A DNA stretch of 64,000 nt, from positions 3,191,532 to 3,255,531 of the forward strand of contig NZ_JAHBYN010000001.1 in assembly GCF_019635935.1 (NCBI RefSeq), given 5' to 3'. Within the stretch, counting starts at the first letter, position 1; the number at the start of each line of letters is the position of its first letter. Origin of the DNA: Parvibaculum sp. (GTDB lineage: Bacteria > Pseudomonadota > Alphaproteobacteria > Parvibaculales > Parvibaculaceae). The notes beneath the pieces are model-generated. The model saw only the letters and a program-made list of their open reading frames with translations. It ran no database searches and was not told where the DNA came from. A program made the translations under genes and the position numbers. Shown here in pieces: positions 8,097 through 16,495 of this stretch.

Positions 8097-9925
8097 TTGC
8101 TCGCTCCGCGCTTGCTGAACGAAAGACCGATGTCCTTCGCGACCCGGGCGACATTCGGGTAGGGGCGGCCGATCAACTGCGCGGCATGGGCTAGCGTTTC
8201 CCCGCGCTCATGTGCCCCCTGAAGGATTTTGTATTCCTTCTCGGTCCATGCTGTCCGCTGCTTGAGCCCGAGATTGCTCGCCTTGGCTCGAACCCCGCTG
8301 ATCGGTTTGCCGAGAGCCTCAGCGATCTCCTTCACCGGGGTCTTCTTCTCGTAAAGCTGGCGAAGCTGTTCGATGTCTTCCGCCGTCCAGCCCTCGACCT
8401 TCCGCGAGTAGCCGTTGCGTTGTGCGAATTTCATGATTGCCGTGATGCCGCGCTCGTAGCCGGCGGCCTTGAGGTTCTGGATGATCTCGCGATATGGGGT
8501 ACCGTCCTCCAAGCCCTCGATCGCGATCTTCTTCTCGGGCTCGGTCCAGTAGTTCACCCGGTCGCGGGTGATGCCGAGCTGAATAGCGCGCATCTGGATT
8601 GCGACGCGGCCGCGCGTGTAGCCCTTCTCGGCAAGAAGTCCGACAATGTCGATGAGCTTGATCTCGCGGGCATAGGCATCGCGGATGATCTCGTCCTCCT
8701 CGTCGCAATAGGCGACGGCCGCGCGGGCGCTCACCAGGCCAAGCGCATGGGCGCGCGTTGAAAGGCCGCTGACGGAAACGCTGCGATAGCCAGCGTCGAC
8801 GAGCTGCTGGCATATACGGAGAACCGGCAGCTTGGCCTCGTAGCCGTCGCGAATGATCTCGTCTTCTTCCTTTTGCCATTGGCGCGGCGCTGGGCCCTTC
8901 TTGGCTCGCACGGATGAAGCGGCGCGTTCCGTGTCGCGTTCGATCGTCGGTATCTCTCGCAGAAGGGCAGCAGACTCCGCCGCCGAGATCGTCGGCGGCG
9001 CGATGATCTCGGGCGCGTCCCCTTTGTGTCTGGAAAGCACGGGCCCGGCCTTGAAGCGGATGCGCTTCGGTCCGCCGAGTGCCGGGCCGAGACACATGAA
9101 CTCGCCGTCCGAAAGCGTGCGAAGCGGCTTCGAGGATCCAGCCGTCAACCCCAGTGCAGCGCCGGCGCGCTCCAGGTCGCGGTCGAAAATCGTGCGGCCG
9201 ACTATCACGTTCGTCGCTTTTGACACGACAGCCTTAGATGTCTCGGCGATGCGGGCGCTGGCTATGACGCCCGCCACTCCGCGCTTTCGGCCGCGTACCA
9301 TCATGTTTGCAAGGGCAGATATGGCTCGCTTGCGAATGTCGGCGGTTACATCGCCGGTGTCATAGTGGGGTGCCAGCGTTTGCGCCTCGTCGATCAGCAC
9401 CAGCATCGGGAACCAAAAGCGCTCCGGAGCATCGATGAGGCCTTCGGTGATGTCCGCGACAAGCTGCAGGCGATCCTCCGTCGCCGCATCGGAAAGGTCC
9501 AGAACTGCGCTGTAGCGATGCTCGCGCATGTGCAGAGTGAACTTCCGGCCGCCAATTCTCTCGACGTCAAATGCGCTGAAGACCGCCACGTCGAATTCCT
9601 CAGCAAGCGTCGAGAACTCGCCCTCAGGATCAATCAGGAGCAACTGCACCTTCCCGAAAGCCTGCTCGAAGATGCGGCGCAGCAGCATGGACTTTCCCGC
9701 GCCGCTGTTGCCCTGGATGAGCAAGCGCCCCTCGATCAGCTTGCCGAGATGGAGGCCGACCGGATCGCCGTTGCTGGCCCGGCCGAGCTCAATATCTCCC
9801 TCACGCAACGTCTTCGGCGGCGGGGGCGCCGGCAGCGGCTTGCCGCCCGAGCCGCCGGGACCGAAGCCCCGGCCGCCAAGCGCCTCGGCCAGCATGGCGT
9901 CGCCTTTTTTTGATGTCAGGCTCAT
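8093..9925 (-). CDS. HerA-like ATPase fused to Myb/SANT-like repeats
   Basis: 610 aa. N-terminal ATPase: Walker A GNSGAGKS (72-79), Walker B LIDEAQ (177-182), followed by the VRGRKRGV.GV and IVGRTIFD segments typical of HerA/VirB4-type motors. From about residue 330 there are four or five tandem helical repeats of Myb/GcrA-like pattern (WTEPEKKIAIEGL, WTAEDIEQLRQLY, WTEKEYKILQGA), each likely a DNA-binding three-helix unit. This suggests a motor tethered to DNA by an array of small HTH units. Start at 9925 shares ATGA with the ParB-like gene. Confidence 0.8.
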   Translation of the reverse strand: MSLTSKKGDAMLAEALGGRGFGPGGSGGKPLPAPPPPKTLREGDIELGRASNGDPVGLHLGKLIEGRLLIQGNSGAGKSMLLRRIFEQAFGKVQLLLIDPEGEFSTLAEEFDVAVFSAFDVERIGGRKFTLHMREHRYSAVLDLSDAATEDRLQLVADITEGLIDAPERFWFPMLVLIDEAQTLAPHYDTGDVTADIRKRAISALANMMVRGRKRGVAGVIASARIAETSKAVVSKATNVIVGRTIFDRDLERAGAALGLTAGSSKPLRTLSDGEFMCLGPALGGPKRIRFKAGPVLSRHKGDAPEIIAPPTISAAESAALLREIPTIERDTERAASSVRAKKGPAPRQWQKEEDEIIRDGYEAKLPVLRICQQLVDAGYRSVSVSGLSTRAHALGLVSARAAVAYCDEEDEIIRDAYAREIKLIDIVGLLAEKGYTRGRVAIQMRAIQLGITRDRVNYWTEPEKKIAIEGLEDGTPYREIIQNLKAAGYERGITAIMKFAQRNGYSRKVEGWTAEDIEQLRQLYEKKTPVKEIAEALGKPISGVRAKASNLGLKQRTAWTEKEYKILQGAHERGETLAHAAQLIGRPYPNVARVAKDIGLSFSKRGASK

Positions 9926-11736
9926 GCCGCTTTCCGCTTCTCCGGAGCCTTGGCGGGGGCCTTGGCCTTCCGCGGCTTTGCCACCGGGTCGTATTCGACG
10001 ATGTCGGGCAGCCAGCCGGCTTCGAGGCATGCGGCCTGCACCGCCGCCGCGACGGTCTTCTTCGGCTTGCCCTCGTAGAGCGCCGCCTCTTTCTTGCCTT
10101 TCACCTTGGCGAGGATCGCGAGCAGTTGCGCGTTCTGGTGGGCGGCGAAGTAGTCGTAGGGCAGCGGCGGGCTCTCGGTCAGCACCACGGCCTCCCGGAG
10201 CACATGAAGCCTCTCCCTGTCCTCGTTCTGCATCTTCGGATAGTCGCTGCCGTGAGCGCCGAACGGCGTGATCGCCTTGACGATGCCGGCAATGAGCTCC
10301 TCGCGCTTGAGCGCACCGAGTTGCTTCCATACGCCATCGAAGGAATCGTCACCGCGCGACTTCTGTTCGGCGATCGGGCCGAGACGCTTGCCGTGATCTT
10401 CGGTCAGGGGCGTTACGGCGCGGCCGTCGATCCGCACCCCGAAGTCGCCGCCGGTCTTGAGGCTCGTAAGAATGACCTTCAAGGCAAAGGTCTCGTTCGC
10501 CAGCATCGCTTCCTGAATGAGCAGGTCGCGATGGTCGCGGGCGATCGCACAGGCCTTGCGGGTGTGCGGGTCGAGCGGCTTCTTCGGACCGGCCGCGGCC
10601 TTCCCGGCCGAGCCGGCGGTTCCGGGCTTCCCCGCCTTTGCCGCAACCGTTGCCGGGATGATCTTGAACTCGGCCTCGCCGTGGCGATCGATCTTGGCGA
10701 TCACCCGGACATTCTTCATCTTCTCGGGGTCGTAGCTGTCCGGGCGCCCGAGGAGCCGCGAAAGCTGGTCGCGAGACGCATCGAGCTGCTCGTGAACATC
10801 GAGGTTGAGGCCGGACTTTCCCCCGGCGACCTTCTTCTCGAAACCGGATATCGCGGTGTCGAGCGCCTTGACGCGGGCAGCGACGTCGGGTTTGAGCGCG
10901 GCGCGGACCGCCGCATGCCCGGCCCGATAGTGAAACGAGGTGTGGCTGTACCAGTCGCTCGGGCTCTTTCCGCCGCTTGCGATTGCGACATTGGCGCTCA
11001 GGCTGCGCGCGATCTCCTCGGTCGCCCGGACCTGATGCTGCATGAAGGCCTTGGCGTCGTGGAAGTAGCCGCCATCGGCATCGAACAGATCGCGCTCGTA
11101 TTTGAGACCCGACGCCTCGATGTCGAAGAGAGCGGCGCGCGTCGGAATGCGGACATCCTCGATCGTCTCGCTGATCTCTTCGACGCTTTCGGCCCAATAG
11201 GGGATTTTGCCTCCCCGCAGTGCCTTGGCCAGCTCACCGAGCATCTTCGGCGGAAGCATCGTCGCGCGTTGCGCTACGCGCTCGCTCATGACCCCGGCGT
11301 CGACCGCATCGACAACCTCCTGCGGCAATGCCGAGAGCTGGCGGAGCTGCTTTACCTTCCGCTCCGTGACGCCCAGGGCAGAGGCAAGCACGCTGTCCGC
11401 ATCCGCCTTGCGCTGCGTCACGACCTTGATCCGCTCGGCGAAGCTGTATTGCTTGCGGACCATATTGGCGACGTCGCCGGCGTCTTCGTCTTCGGCCAGC
11501 TCGTACTTGATCCGGGTTTCGCCGTTCTGCGTCATAGCGGCGAGGCGGTGCTGGCCGTCCACGAGGACAAAGCGTCCGCCCTTGGCCGCCTTGAGCAGGA
11601 TCGGCACATAGAGGCGCTTCTTGGCCTTGATCGAGGCGGCGATGGTTTCGACATGGTTCCGGTCGAGCTTGCGAAGGCCTGCCGGCACGTCGATCTTGTC
11701 GATATCCGCGTAGAGCGCGGTGTCCTGCTTGGTCAC
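9922..11736 (-). CDS. ParB/Spo0J-like nuclease-fold protein
   Basis: 604 aa from a GTG at 11736 with a strong AAAGGAG 7-8 nt upstream. The N-terminus has the ParB-N layout: IDVP..LRKL, a VPILL strand, and VDGQHRLAAM (the GxxR-type box). A ParB central HTH-like segment follows (VLASALGVTERKVKQLRQLSALP). The 350-residue remainder is unfamiliar. It could bind DNA to organise phage genome copies or guide the HerA-like motors encoded directly downstream. It is not an obvious ParA/ParB partition pair, because no ParA is present. Confidence 0.75.
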   Translation of the reverse strand: MTKQDTALYADIDKIDVPAGLRKLDRNHVETIAASIKAKKRLYVPILLKAAKGGRFVLVDGQHRLAAMTQNGETRIKYELAEDEDAGDVANMVRKQYSFAERIKVVTQRKADADSVLASALGVTERKVKQLRQLSALPQEVVDAVDAGVMSERVAQRATMLPPKMLGELAKALRGGKIPYWAESVEEISETIEDVRIPTRAALFDIEASGLKYERDLFDADGGYFHDAKAFMQHQVRATEEIARSLSANVAIASGGKSPSDWYSHTSFHYRAGHAAVRAALKPDVAARVKALDTAISGFEKKVAGGKSGLNLDVHEQLDASRDQLSRLLGRPDSYDPEKMKNVRVIAKIDRHGEAEFKIIPATVAAKAGKPGTAGSAGKAAAGPKKPLDPHTRKACAIARDHRDLLIQEAMLANETFALKVILTSLKTGGDFGVRIDGRAVTPLTEDHGKRLGPIAEQKSRGDDSFDGVWKQLGALKREELIAGIVKAITPFGAHGSDYPKMQNEDRERLHVLREAVVLTESPPLPYDYFAAHQNAQLLAILAKVKGKKEAALYEGKPKKTVAAAVQAACLEAGWLPDIVEYDPVAKPRKAKAPAKAPEKRKAA

Positions 11737-11737
11737 G

Positions 11738-12235
11738 TCAGATCTCCTTTGTGGGTTCGGGGCGGGTGCGCCGCGCCAGGTTGTTGCGCGACTGGAGCGC
11801 GCGCTTGGGCCAGTCGTATCTCCGGCCGGTCTTCTCTTTTGGTTTCTCGGGACGCAGAACGTCGACGCCGCGTGCGGGCGGAGCGAACCGATCCGATTTG
11901 TCCCGGCCGCGCGTCGCGCCGGTGATGCGGTTCTCTTTCGAACGGCGCGCCGTGTCCTTCGCGGATCGCGCCTTGTGCGACCGGCAGACGACCGCCTGAA
12001 TGTGGTCGGGATCGTTCGCTGGCGGGATCGTGTCGCCCAATCCGCGCCGTGCGTCTGGATCGAACTCGCGCTCCCACAAAGCCGGACGATGGTCGTATTC
12101 GAACTTGTCGTCCCCGACGCCGAGCTTGACGCCTGTGTCGGCGCAAAGCCCACCCTGACGGACGAAGACGGCCGCCTTGACGCGCTTCGGCATGGCCGGG
12201 CGCTTCCATCCTGCGGGTGGGCGGGGGAGGGTCAT
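11738..12235 (-). CDS. HNH-type endonuclease-like protein
   Basis: 165 aa. The order FVRQGGLCADTG, EYDHRPALW, PPANDPDHIQAVVCRSHKA and KARSAKDTARRSKENR resembles compact HNH nucleases (D-H pair, N, H). The usual first CxxC is reduced to a single Cys, so metal-site integrity is uncertain. The C-terminal tail is strongly basic. It lies 1 nt upstream of the ParB-like GTG start. Confidence 0.65.
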   Translation of the reverse strand: MTLPRPPAGWKRPAMPKRVKAAVFVRQGGLCADTGVKLGVGDDKFEYDHRPALWEREFDPDARRGLGDTIPPANDPDHIQAVVCRSHKARSAKDTARRSKENRITGATRGRDKSDRFAPPARGVDVLRPEKPKEKTGRRYDWPKRALQSRNNLARRTRPEPTKEI

Positions 12236-13044
12236 GCGAGATCGCCTTCGAGTGCCGCCAACTCTTCGCGGAGCTTGGATATTTGGGCTTTCCGGCTCTC
12301 TTCCTTATTCTTGGCATCCCAAGCGGCCCAGTCTTCCGGCACGTCGAGCCACGGATGCGCCTTGATGAAGGATTCGATGTAGTGGGACCGTTGATCCAGA
12401 CGCCACGTTGCGATGCGCTCGTCGAAAAGACGCCGGACGATCTGCCGCGCTTCGTCCTCAGAGTGTGCGGGATACACCAAAGTATCGATGCCGCTGCCGT
12501 CGTAATACTGATTGAGATGAAAGTTGACGCGCCGCCGACCGCCGTCGTCCTCGTGGCCGTGGATAGCTAAAAGCTTTAGTCCGTTGTTTCTGCCGTAGTT
12601 ATCGAGATAGGGCAGAGCTTCTGCGGTGGTGGCGATTTCCGGAGCGTCATAACTCGCTTTGACTATGTGTGTGATTCTCCCTTCGATGAAGTCAACCATC
12701 AGCGATATGTCTGGGTAGCGGGTCGCTTCCTTCTCGGCTGCCGCCTTGTTCCGGCCAATCTCCGATAGCTCTGACTTTGCGTTTTGGACTTCCGAACGCA
12801 GTTCGTTCAGCGTGGCCAATTGCTCCTCAATCTTTGGGCCATAAGTCTCGACCGGCTCGCTGGTGAGCACGCGCGCCACCGGGGTCAGGCGATCCGAAGG
12901 CCACTCGTCTCCGGTTTCCTTGTCCGAGATAAGAAAGCGCACGAACTTTTGGCCATCAATCTCGCCCGCATAGATGCAGCGGCGACCGTCTTCCGTGTAG
13001 ACAACGACGCGACCGACAAGCGGGTGATTGCGATCTATCGTCAT
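12232..13044 (-). CDS. hypothetical phage protein
   Basis: 270 aa, no recognised family. It begins with a beta-rich part (PLVGRVVVYTEDG), has a predicted coiled coil at about residues 70-105 and another at the C-terminus (KNKEESRKAQISKLREEL). The base composition of the locus is less GC-rich than its neighbours. ATGA overlaps link it to the acyl carrier protein gene upstream and to the HNH gene downstream. Confidence 0.6.
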   Translation of the reverse strand: MTIDRNHPLVGRVVVYTEDGRRCIYAGEIDGQKFVRFLISDKETGDEWPSDRLTPVARVLTSEPVETYGPKIEEQLATLNELRSEVQNAKSELSEIGRNKAAAEKEATRYPDISLMVDFIEGRITHIVKASYDAPEIATTAEALPYLDNYGRNNGLKLLAIHGHEDDGGRRRVNFHLNQYYDGSGIDTLVYPAHSEDEARQIVRRLFDERIATWRLDQRSHYIESFIKAHPWLDVPEDWAAWDAKNKEESRKAQISKLREELAALEGDLA

Positions 13045-13301
13045 GCCCGGACCCGCCGCGCATCCAGAAGATCGGAAACAACCTCGCACCAGTCCGCGAC
13101 CGACTTGCGACCTTCAGACTTCTCGTCGTCGATCGAGTATTCCTCGAAGCCGAACGCGCTTTCGAGGTTCATCGCGATCTCGATCTTGTCGAGACTGTCC
13201 GCCTCTAGGTCAGCCTCTGCCGGACCGTCGATCGGACTTTCCAACACGTCGGCAATCGCTGTGCGGACCTTGGCTTCGATTTCTTCTGCGGTGGGTTTCA
13301 T
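13041..13301 (-). CDS. acyl carrier protein
   Basis: 86 aa, the normal ACP length, and acidic. The prosthetic-group motif is intact: EADSLDKIE with Ser36 as the 4'-phosphopantetheine attachment site, followed by helix 2 (AMNLESAFGFEE). Host phosphopantetheinyl transferase should be able to load it. No acyltransferase or ketosynthase gene accompanies it. GGAG lies 8 nt before the ATG. ACPs have been seen in some large phages, but their role is unknown. Confidence 0.85.
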   Translation of the reverse strand: MKPTAEEIEAKVRTAIADVLESPIDGPAEADLEADSLDKIEIAMNLESAFGFEEYSIDDEKSEGRKSVADWCEVVSDLLDARRVRA

Positions 13302-13380
13302 CGTCGATCTCTCCGTTTGCCTGCGGTACTCGGATAGCCTCCGGCGTTTCCGCCGCCGCCCTACCGGCATAAGCCGGGTT

Positions 13381-14763
13381 CTATTTCGGTGGGTTCATGA
13401 CCTCCTTGAGGCGCGCGTTCTTCGCGGCGTTCACCTTCGCGATGTGTTCCTTCGTCACTTCGTCGCGCGCGTTTGCCTCTTCGAGGAACGTGTTGTCGTA
13501 CCAGCGCGTGATGCCGGAAACGGATTTGAGCGTCTGGAGGTGAGCGATCGACTGGTCGATGAAAGTCGGATCGGCTTGCTGCTGCTCGTCGGCAGCGTCG
13601 CTTTGCTGCTCCGTGTCAGCGGCTTCGGTCGCGGTTGGCGCGGGGTTCTCGCCGGCGGCATTTTCTCCGGCCCCTGCGGCGGTCGTCTCAAAGTCTGCAC
13701 ACCGCGTGTTGTAAATGGCCGAGATCGCCGCGAGCTCTTCCGGCATGGCGGCGCGCATGGCATCGAGATCGCCCGCCTCGCCGGCGGCTTTCCAAGCAGC
13801 GCGCATTTCATCGAGGGTTTTGGCGTTCGTGAGCGTCAAGCGCAGCTCGACTGCGATCTCTTCCAGACCTACGCCCGACTCGTCGCCGCCCGTGACAGCC
13901 TCTTCGGCTGTGCGGTCGATCGGTCCTGTGATGAAGTCGGACCGGCGAGGCGCCGGCGGCGCGTCGACCTGGCGCGCTGCGGGGGCATTGAGCACGAAAT
14001 GCGCTTCGTCGCGCTCGAGTATCCGGTCGACATCCGCCGTGAGAGGGATTCGTTTCAGCAGGCGCCGCCCGACCGACTTGCGGCCCATCTCGTCATACCA
14101 GTCTTTCCAAGGGCCGTTCGTCGCCTTGGATACGGCTTTGACGCGATCGAGATCGGCGCGGGTCATGACCTCGCGCTCGATGCCGCCGTTTGTCTGTTTC
14201 AGGATCGCGTAGACGGCAATGATTTCTCCGCGGTCGCCCGTCACGTTCATCTTGTGAACGATCCGTTCGTCGTCACCGAGGAAGACCTCGAACGTGTCGT
14301 TTGCATAGACGACCCGCGTCGAGAATTCCTTGACCTTGCCGGTCTCCAGAACCTTCTTGGTCAGGCCCCGGATCATCGGCATCCACTTGACGAACTTTAT
14401 CCACTCTTCCTTTTCGCGGCCGTCCTTGTCCTTCCGCTTCACCTTGTTGTTGTAGATGTTGAACGTACCCTCGCGGCCATCGGGCAGCAGGCCGTCCTGC
14501 GCGGCCTCTATGCCGGCATTGATCAAGGACCGGCGGTCGGCCCGCAAGAGATCGGGGTTCTTCGCCACCGCATGGGCGACAGCGTTGATGAAACGGTCCC
14601 ACGGGATGTCGGGCGGCAAAAGCGCCTCGATCTGATCCTGCCGCTCGGTGAACTGAACGCGGACCTGGTCGACGCCCTGATCCAGCGTTACGACCGAACC
14701 CTTGTTCTCTGCCGGTCGGGCGACGTCCTCCGTCTTGGGCTTGTCCTTGACCTGCGTGTTCAT
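13381..14763 (-). CDS. recT: RecT-family single-strand annealing protein
   Basis: 460 aa. The RecT core is clear: LPPDIPWDRFINAVAHAV, NPDLL, LINAGIEAAQDGLLPDGRE, a long basic loop, then WMPMIRGL and the DR.KAVSKA..GPW.DW.DEM segment. The C-terminal 190 residues (from about 270) are an Ala/Glu/Gln-rich extension of unknown purpose. It anneals complementary single strands during phage recombination; the partner nuclease is probably the Pol I-type exonuclease encoded 1.7 kb upstream. ATGA overlap with the upstream gene. Confidence 0.9.
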   Translation of the reverse strand: MNTQVKDKPKTEDVARPAENKGSVVTLDQGVDQVRVQFTERQDQIEALLPPDIPWDRFINAVAHAVAKNPDLLRADRRSLINAGIEAAQDGLLPDGREGTFNIYNNKVKRKDKDGREKEEWIKFVKWMPMIRGLTKKVLETGKVKEFSTRVVYANDTFEVFLGDDERIVHKMNVTGDRGEIIAVYAILKQTNGGIEREVMTRADLDRVKAVSKATNGPWKDWYDEMGRKSVGRRLLKRIPLTADVDRILERDEAHFVLNAPAARQVDAPPAPRRSDFITGPIDRTAEEAVTGGDESGVGLEEIAVELRLTLTNAKTLDEMRAAWKAAGEAGDLDAMRAAMPEELAAISAIYNTRCADFETTAAGAGENAAGENPAPTATEAADTEQQSDAADEQQQADPTFIDQSIAHLQTLKSVSGITRWYDNTFLEEANARDEVTKEHIAKVNAAKNARLKEVMNPPK

Positions 14764-15119
14764 ATCGGAAGTTCCTCTTCTTCATACTCGGCGTCTTCGA
14801 CGTCGTGGGTGGGTGGGGCAAGGAGTGCCGGTTCGAGCCGCGCGCGGACAGGCTCCGGCAACTGCCAGTCCTGTTTCGGCGCCTTCTCGAAGGCCACCTC
14901 CCGCGAGCAAGGCGCAAGGCCATAGATCGCGGTGCCGTGATGCAGGACCGGCTCAAGAAGCCTTCCGCGAAAGATCGGCTCGATCTGCAGAAGCTTCGTG
15001 CCGAAGCGCTCGATCTCGTCGATCCGGCCGATCAGCGTCCGGTGCCCGAGGATCTCGACAATCGCGTATTGACCCTCGGGCAGGTCTTCCGCTGTCGGTT
15101 CGGCGCGGGCTTCATTCAT
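14760..15119 (-). CDS. hypothetical phage protein
   Basis: 119 aa with an acidic C-terminus (DVEDAEYEEEELPI). Alphaproteobacterial phages often carry similar short beta-rich proteins next to recT, without known function. Overlaps recT by 4 nt and the HIRAN gene by 8 nt. Confidence 0.65.
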   Translation of the reverse strand: MNEARAEPTAEDLPEGQYAIVEILGHRTLIGRIDEIERFGTKLLQIEPIFRGRLLEPVLHHGTAIYGLAPCSREVAFEKAPKQDWQLPEPVRARLEPALLAPPTHDVEDAEYEEEELPI

Positions 15120-15411
15120 CGGCCTGCACCTCCGCGCGATATTCGATCTGGACGCTCTGGCCCGTCCGCTTCGTGACGGCGACGATGCGGTTCTCGGCGA
15201 TCATCGCCCCGACCTCGACGTTCGGCCCCTTCGGGATGAAGCCGACATGCTGATCGCCGTGCATCACCTTGACCGCGTTCCGATCGAACTCGTTTTCCGG
15301 ATCGGCCTCGACGGCCATCGGCGCGCCGTGCTCGATCGATTCCAGATGCTCGGCCGCGCCAAGGCGGAACTTGACGCCGGCGATGTGGAATTTCCGGGTG
15401 TATGTCGTCAC
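15112..15411 (-). CDS. HIRAN-domain protein
   Basis: 99 aa, a lone HIRAN domain: RKFHIAGVKFR at the start, LVxEPxNxxDxxAVxV-type box here as AVEADPENEFDRNAVKVM, then HVGFIPKG. HIRAN domains in HLTF bind 3' DNA ends at stalled forks; a free HIRAN protein next to RecT suggests recognition of DNA ends during phage recombination. GTG start at 15411, sharing GTGA with the upstream gene. Confidence 0.8.
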   Translation of the reverse strand: MTTYTRKFHIAGVKFRLGAAEHLESIEHGAPMAVEADPENEFDRNAVKVMHGDQHVGFIPKGPNVEVGAMIAENRIVAVTKRTGQSVQIEYRAEVQADE

Positions 15412-16208
15412 AGCCGCTGCTCCGCTTTGAACTCGACGCCCGGCAGGCCGGTCTTCCGGAGCTCCGGCGACCGCGCGTAGGTGTCGGCATATTTCTGCAG
15501 GAAGCCCATCAGCTCGTCGGGACGGTTCTTCTTCACCCAGGCGAGCAGCTTGCCGTTGTCGACGATCTCGCCGACGTAGAAGGTCTTGAGGCCGGTGGCC
15601 TTGCCGCCCGTCTGGTCGCCGCGCACCGACGCCTTCTGGCTTGATGCCGCTTTGAAGCCGGCGGCGGCCTTCGCGGCCAGCTCCTCCGCCTCGCGGGCCT
15701 CCGCCATCGCGCCGGTTACGCTGACGCCGGAAGATTTCAGATCGCCGGCGGCGGCCTTCGCGGCCAGCTCCTCCGCCTCGCGGGCCTTCTTCTGCGCCTC
15801 CTCCAGAGCTGCACGGGCGCGCTCCTCTGCGTCCGCTTTCTCCTTCGCAATGCGAGCGCTTTCCTTGTCCAGCCACGCCTTCTTGCGCGCGTTCAGCAGC
15901 GTCTTCGCGTCGTTGATGCGATCCGTGAGGCTTGCGAACCGCTTGCGAACCTCAGCCAGCCTGTCCATCAGCGGACGCTTCTCTGCCTCCGCCATCCCGT
16001 CTGCCTTTTGGGCTAAGGCTGCGAGCTGGTTGAGCATGTCCTGCGCTTTGGCGGCCATTTCGCTGTCGACAAACTCCGGCCGCTCGGCGATCCAGAGATC
16101 GGCGGTCTTGAGATACTTGTCGACCTCGTCTTTCAGCGTGACGAATTCGTCGGGCGGATTGTTGTCGCCGATGCGGGGCTCACGCTCGGCCAGGGCTGCG
16201 TCTGTCAT
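15408..16208 (-). CDS. coiled-coil phage protein with internal duplication
   Basis: 266 aa. A long predicted coiled coil (about 60-155) contains the segment AREAEELAAKAAAG twice, coded by a perfect 44-bp repeat. The C-terminal 80 residues (KTFYVGEIVDNGKLLAW to the end) look like a separate conserved domain, frequent upstream of recT in such prophages. Function unknown; a recombination accessory role is inferred from location. Confidence 0.7.
   Translation of the reverse strand: MTDAALAEREPRIGDNNPPDEFVTLKDEVDKYLKTADLWIAERPEFVDSEMAAKAQDMLNQLAALAQKADGMAEAEKRPLMDRLAEVRKRFASLTDRINDAKTLLNARKKAWLDKESARIAKEKADAEERARAALEEAQKKAREAEELAAKAAAGDLKSSGVSVTGAMAEAREAEELAAKAAAGFKAASSQKASVRGDQTGGKATGLKTFYVGEIVDNGKLLAWVKKNRPDELMGFLQKYADTYARSPELRKTGLPGVEFKAEQRL
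15657..15787. repeat. 44-bp perfect direct repeat (15657-15700 and 15744-15787)
   Basis: Two identical 44-base copies, 43 bases apart, lie inside the coiled-coil gene; both are read in the same frame and duplicate the REAEELAAKAAAG heptad block. It probably arose by local duplication. Confidence 0.9.
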
Positions 16209-16257
16209 GGTGTTGGTTCTCCTGTTTCCACGTCGTCAACAATCGGTGGGGCGATGG

Positions 16258-16482
16258 TCAGAATGTAATTTCGGCGTCAGAGTTCGGGAGTTGCGCGCGC
16301 AGCGAAGAGATCTCGGAACGCAGGGCGACATTTTCGGCCTCGACGCTCTTCTTCTGGTCTTCGAGAATGCGACACTTGACCTCCGCCTCTTGCGCGCGCA
16401 TTTCGAAGCGAAGGCGCTGCGCCGCTTGATCTTCGAGCCTGTCCAGCACTGTGTTGAAAGCATCCTGTCCGTCGATATCCAT
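16258..16482 (-). CDS. small coiled-coil protein
   Basis: 74 aa, start MDIDGQDAFN at 16482 with GAGAGGAA about 10 nt upstream. Almost the whole chain is predicted coiled coil (LEDQAAQRLRFEMRAQEAEV, then ENVALRSEISSLRAQL). No function assigned. It lies between the nuclease fusion gene and the larger coiled-coil gene. Confidence 0.6.
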   Translation of the reverse strand: MDIDGQDAFNTVLDRLEDQAAQRLRFEMRAQEAEVKCRILEDQKKSVEAENVALRSEISSLRAQLPNSDAEITF

Positions 16483-16495
16483 CGCGGCGTTCCTC

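Noticed and set aside
9910..11925. Open frame of 671 codons on the plus strand
   Set aside because: Shadow of the ParB-like gene on the minus strand; no ribosome site or recognisable domain.
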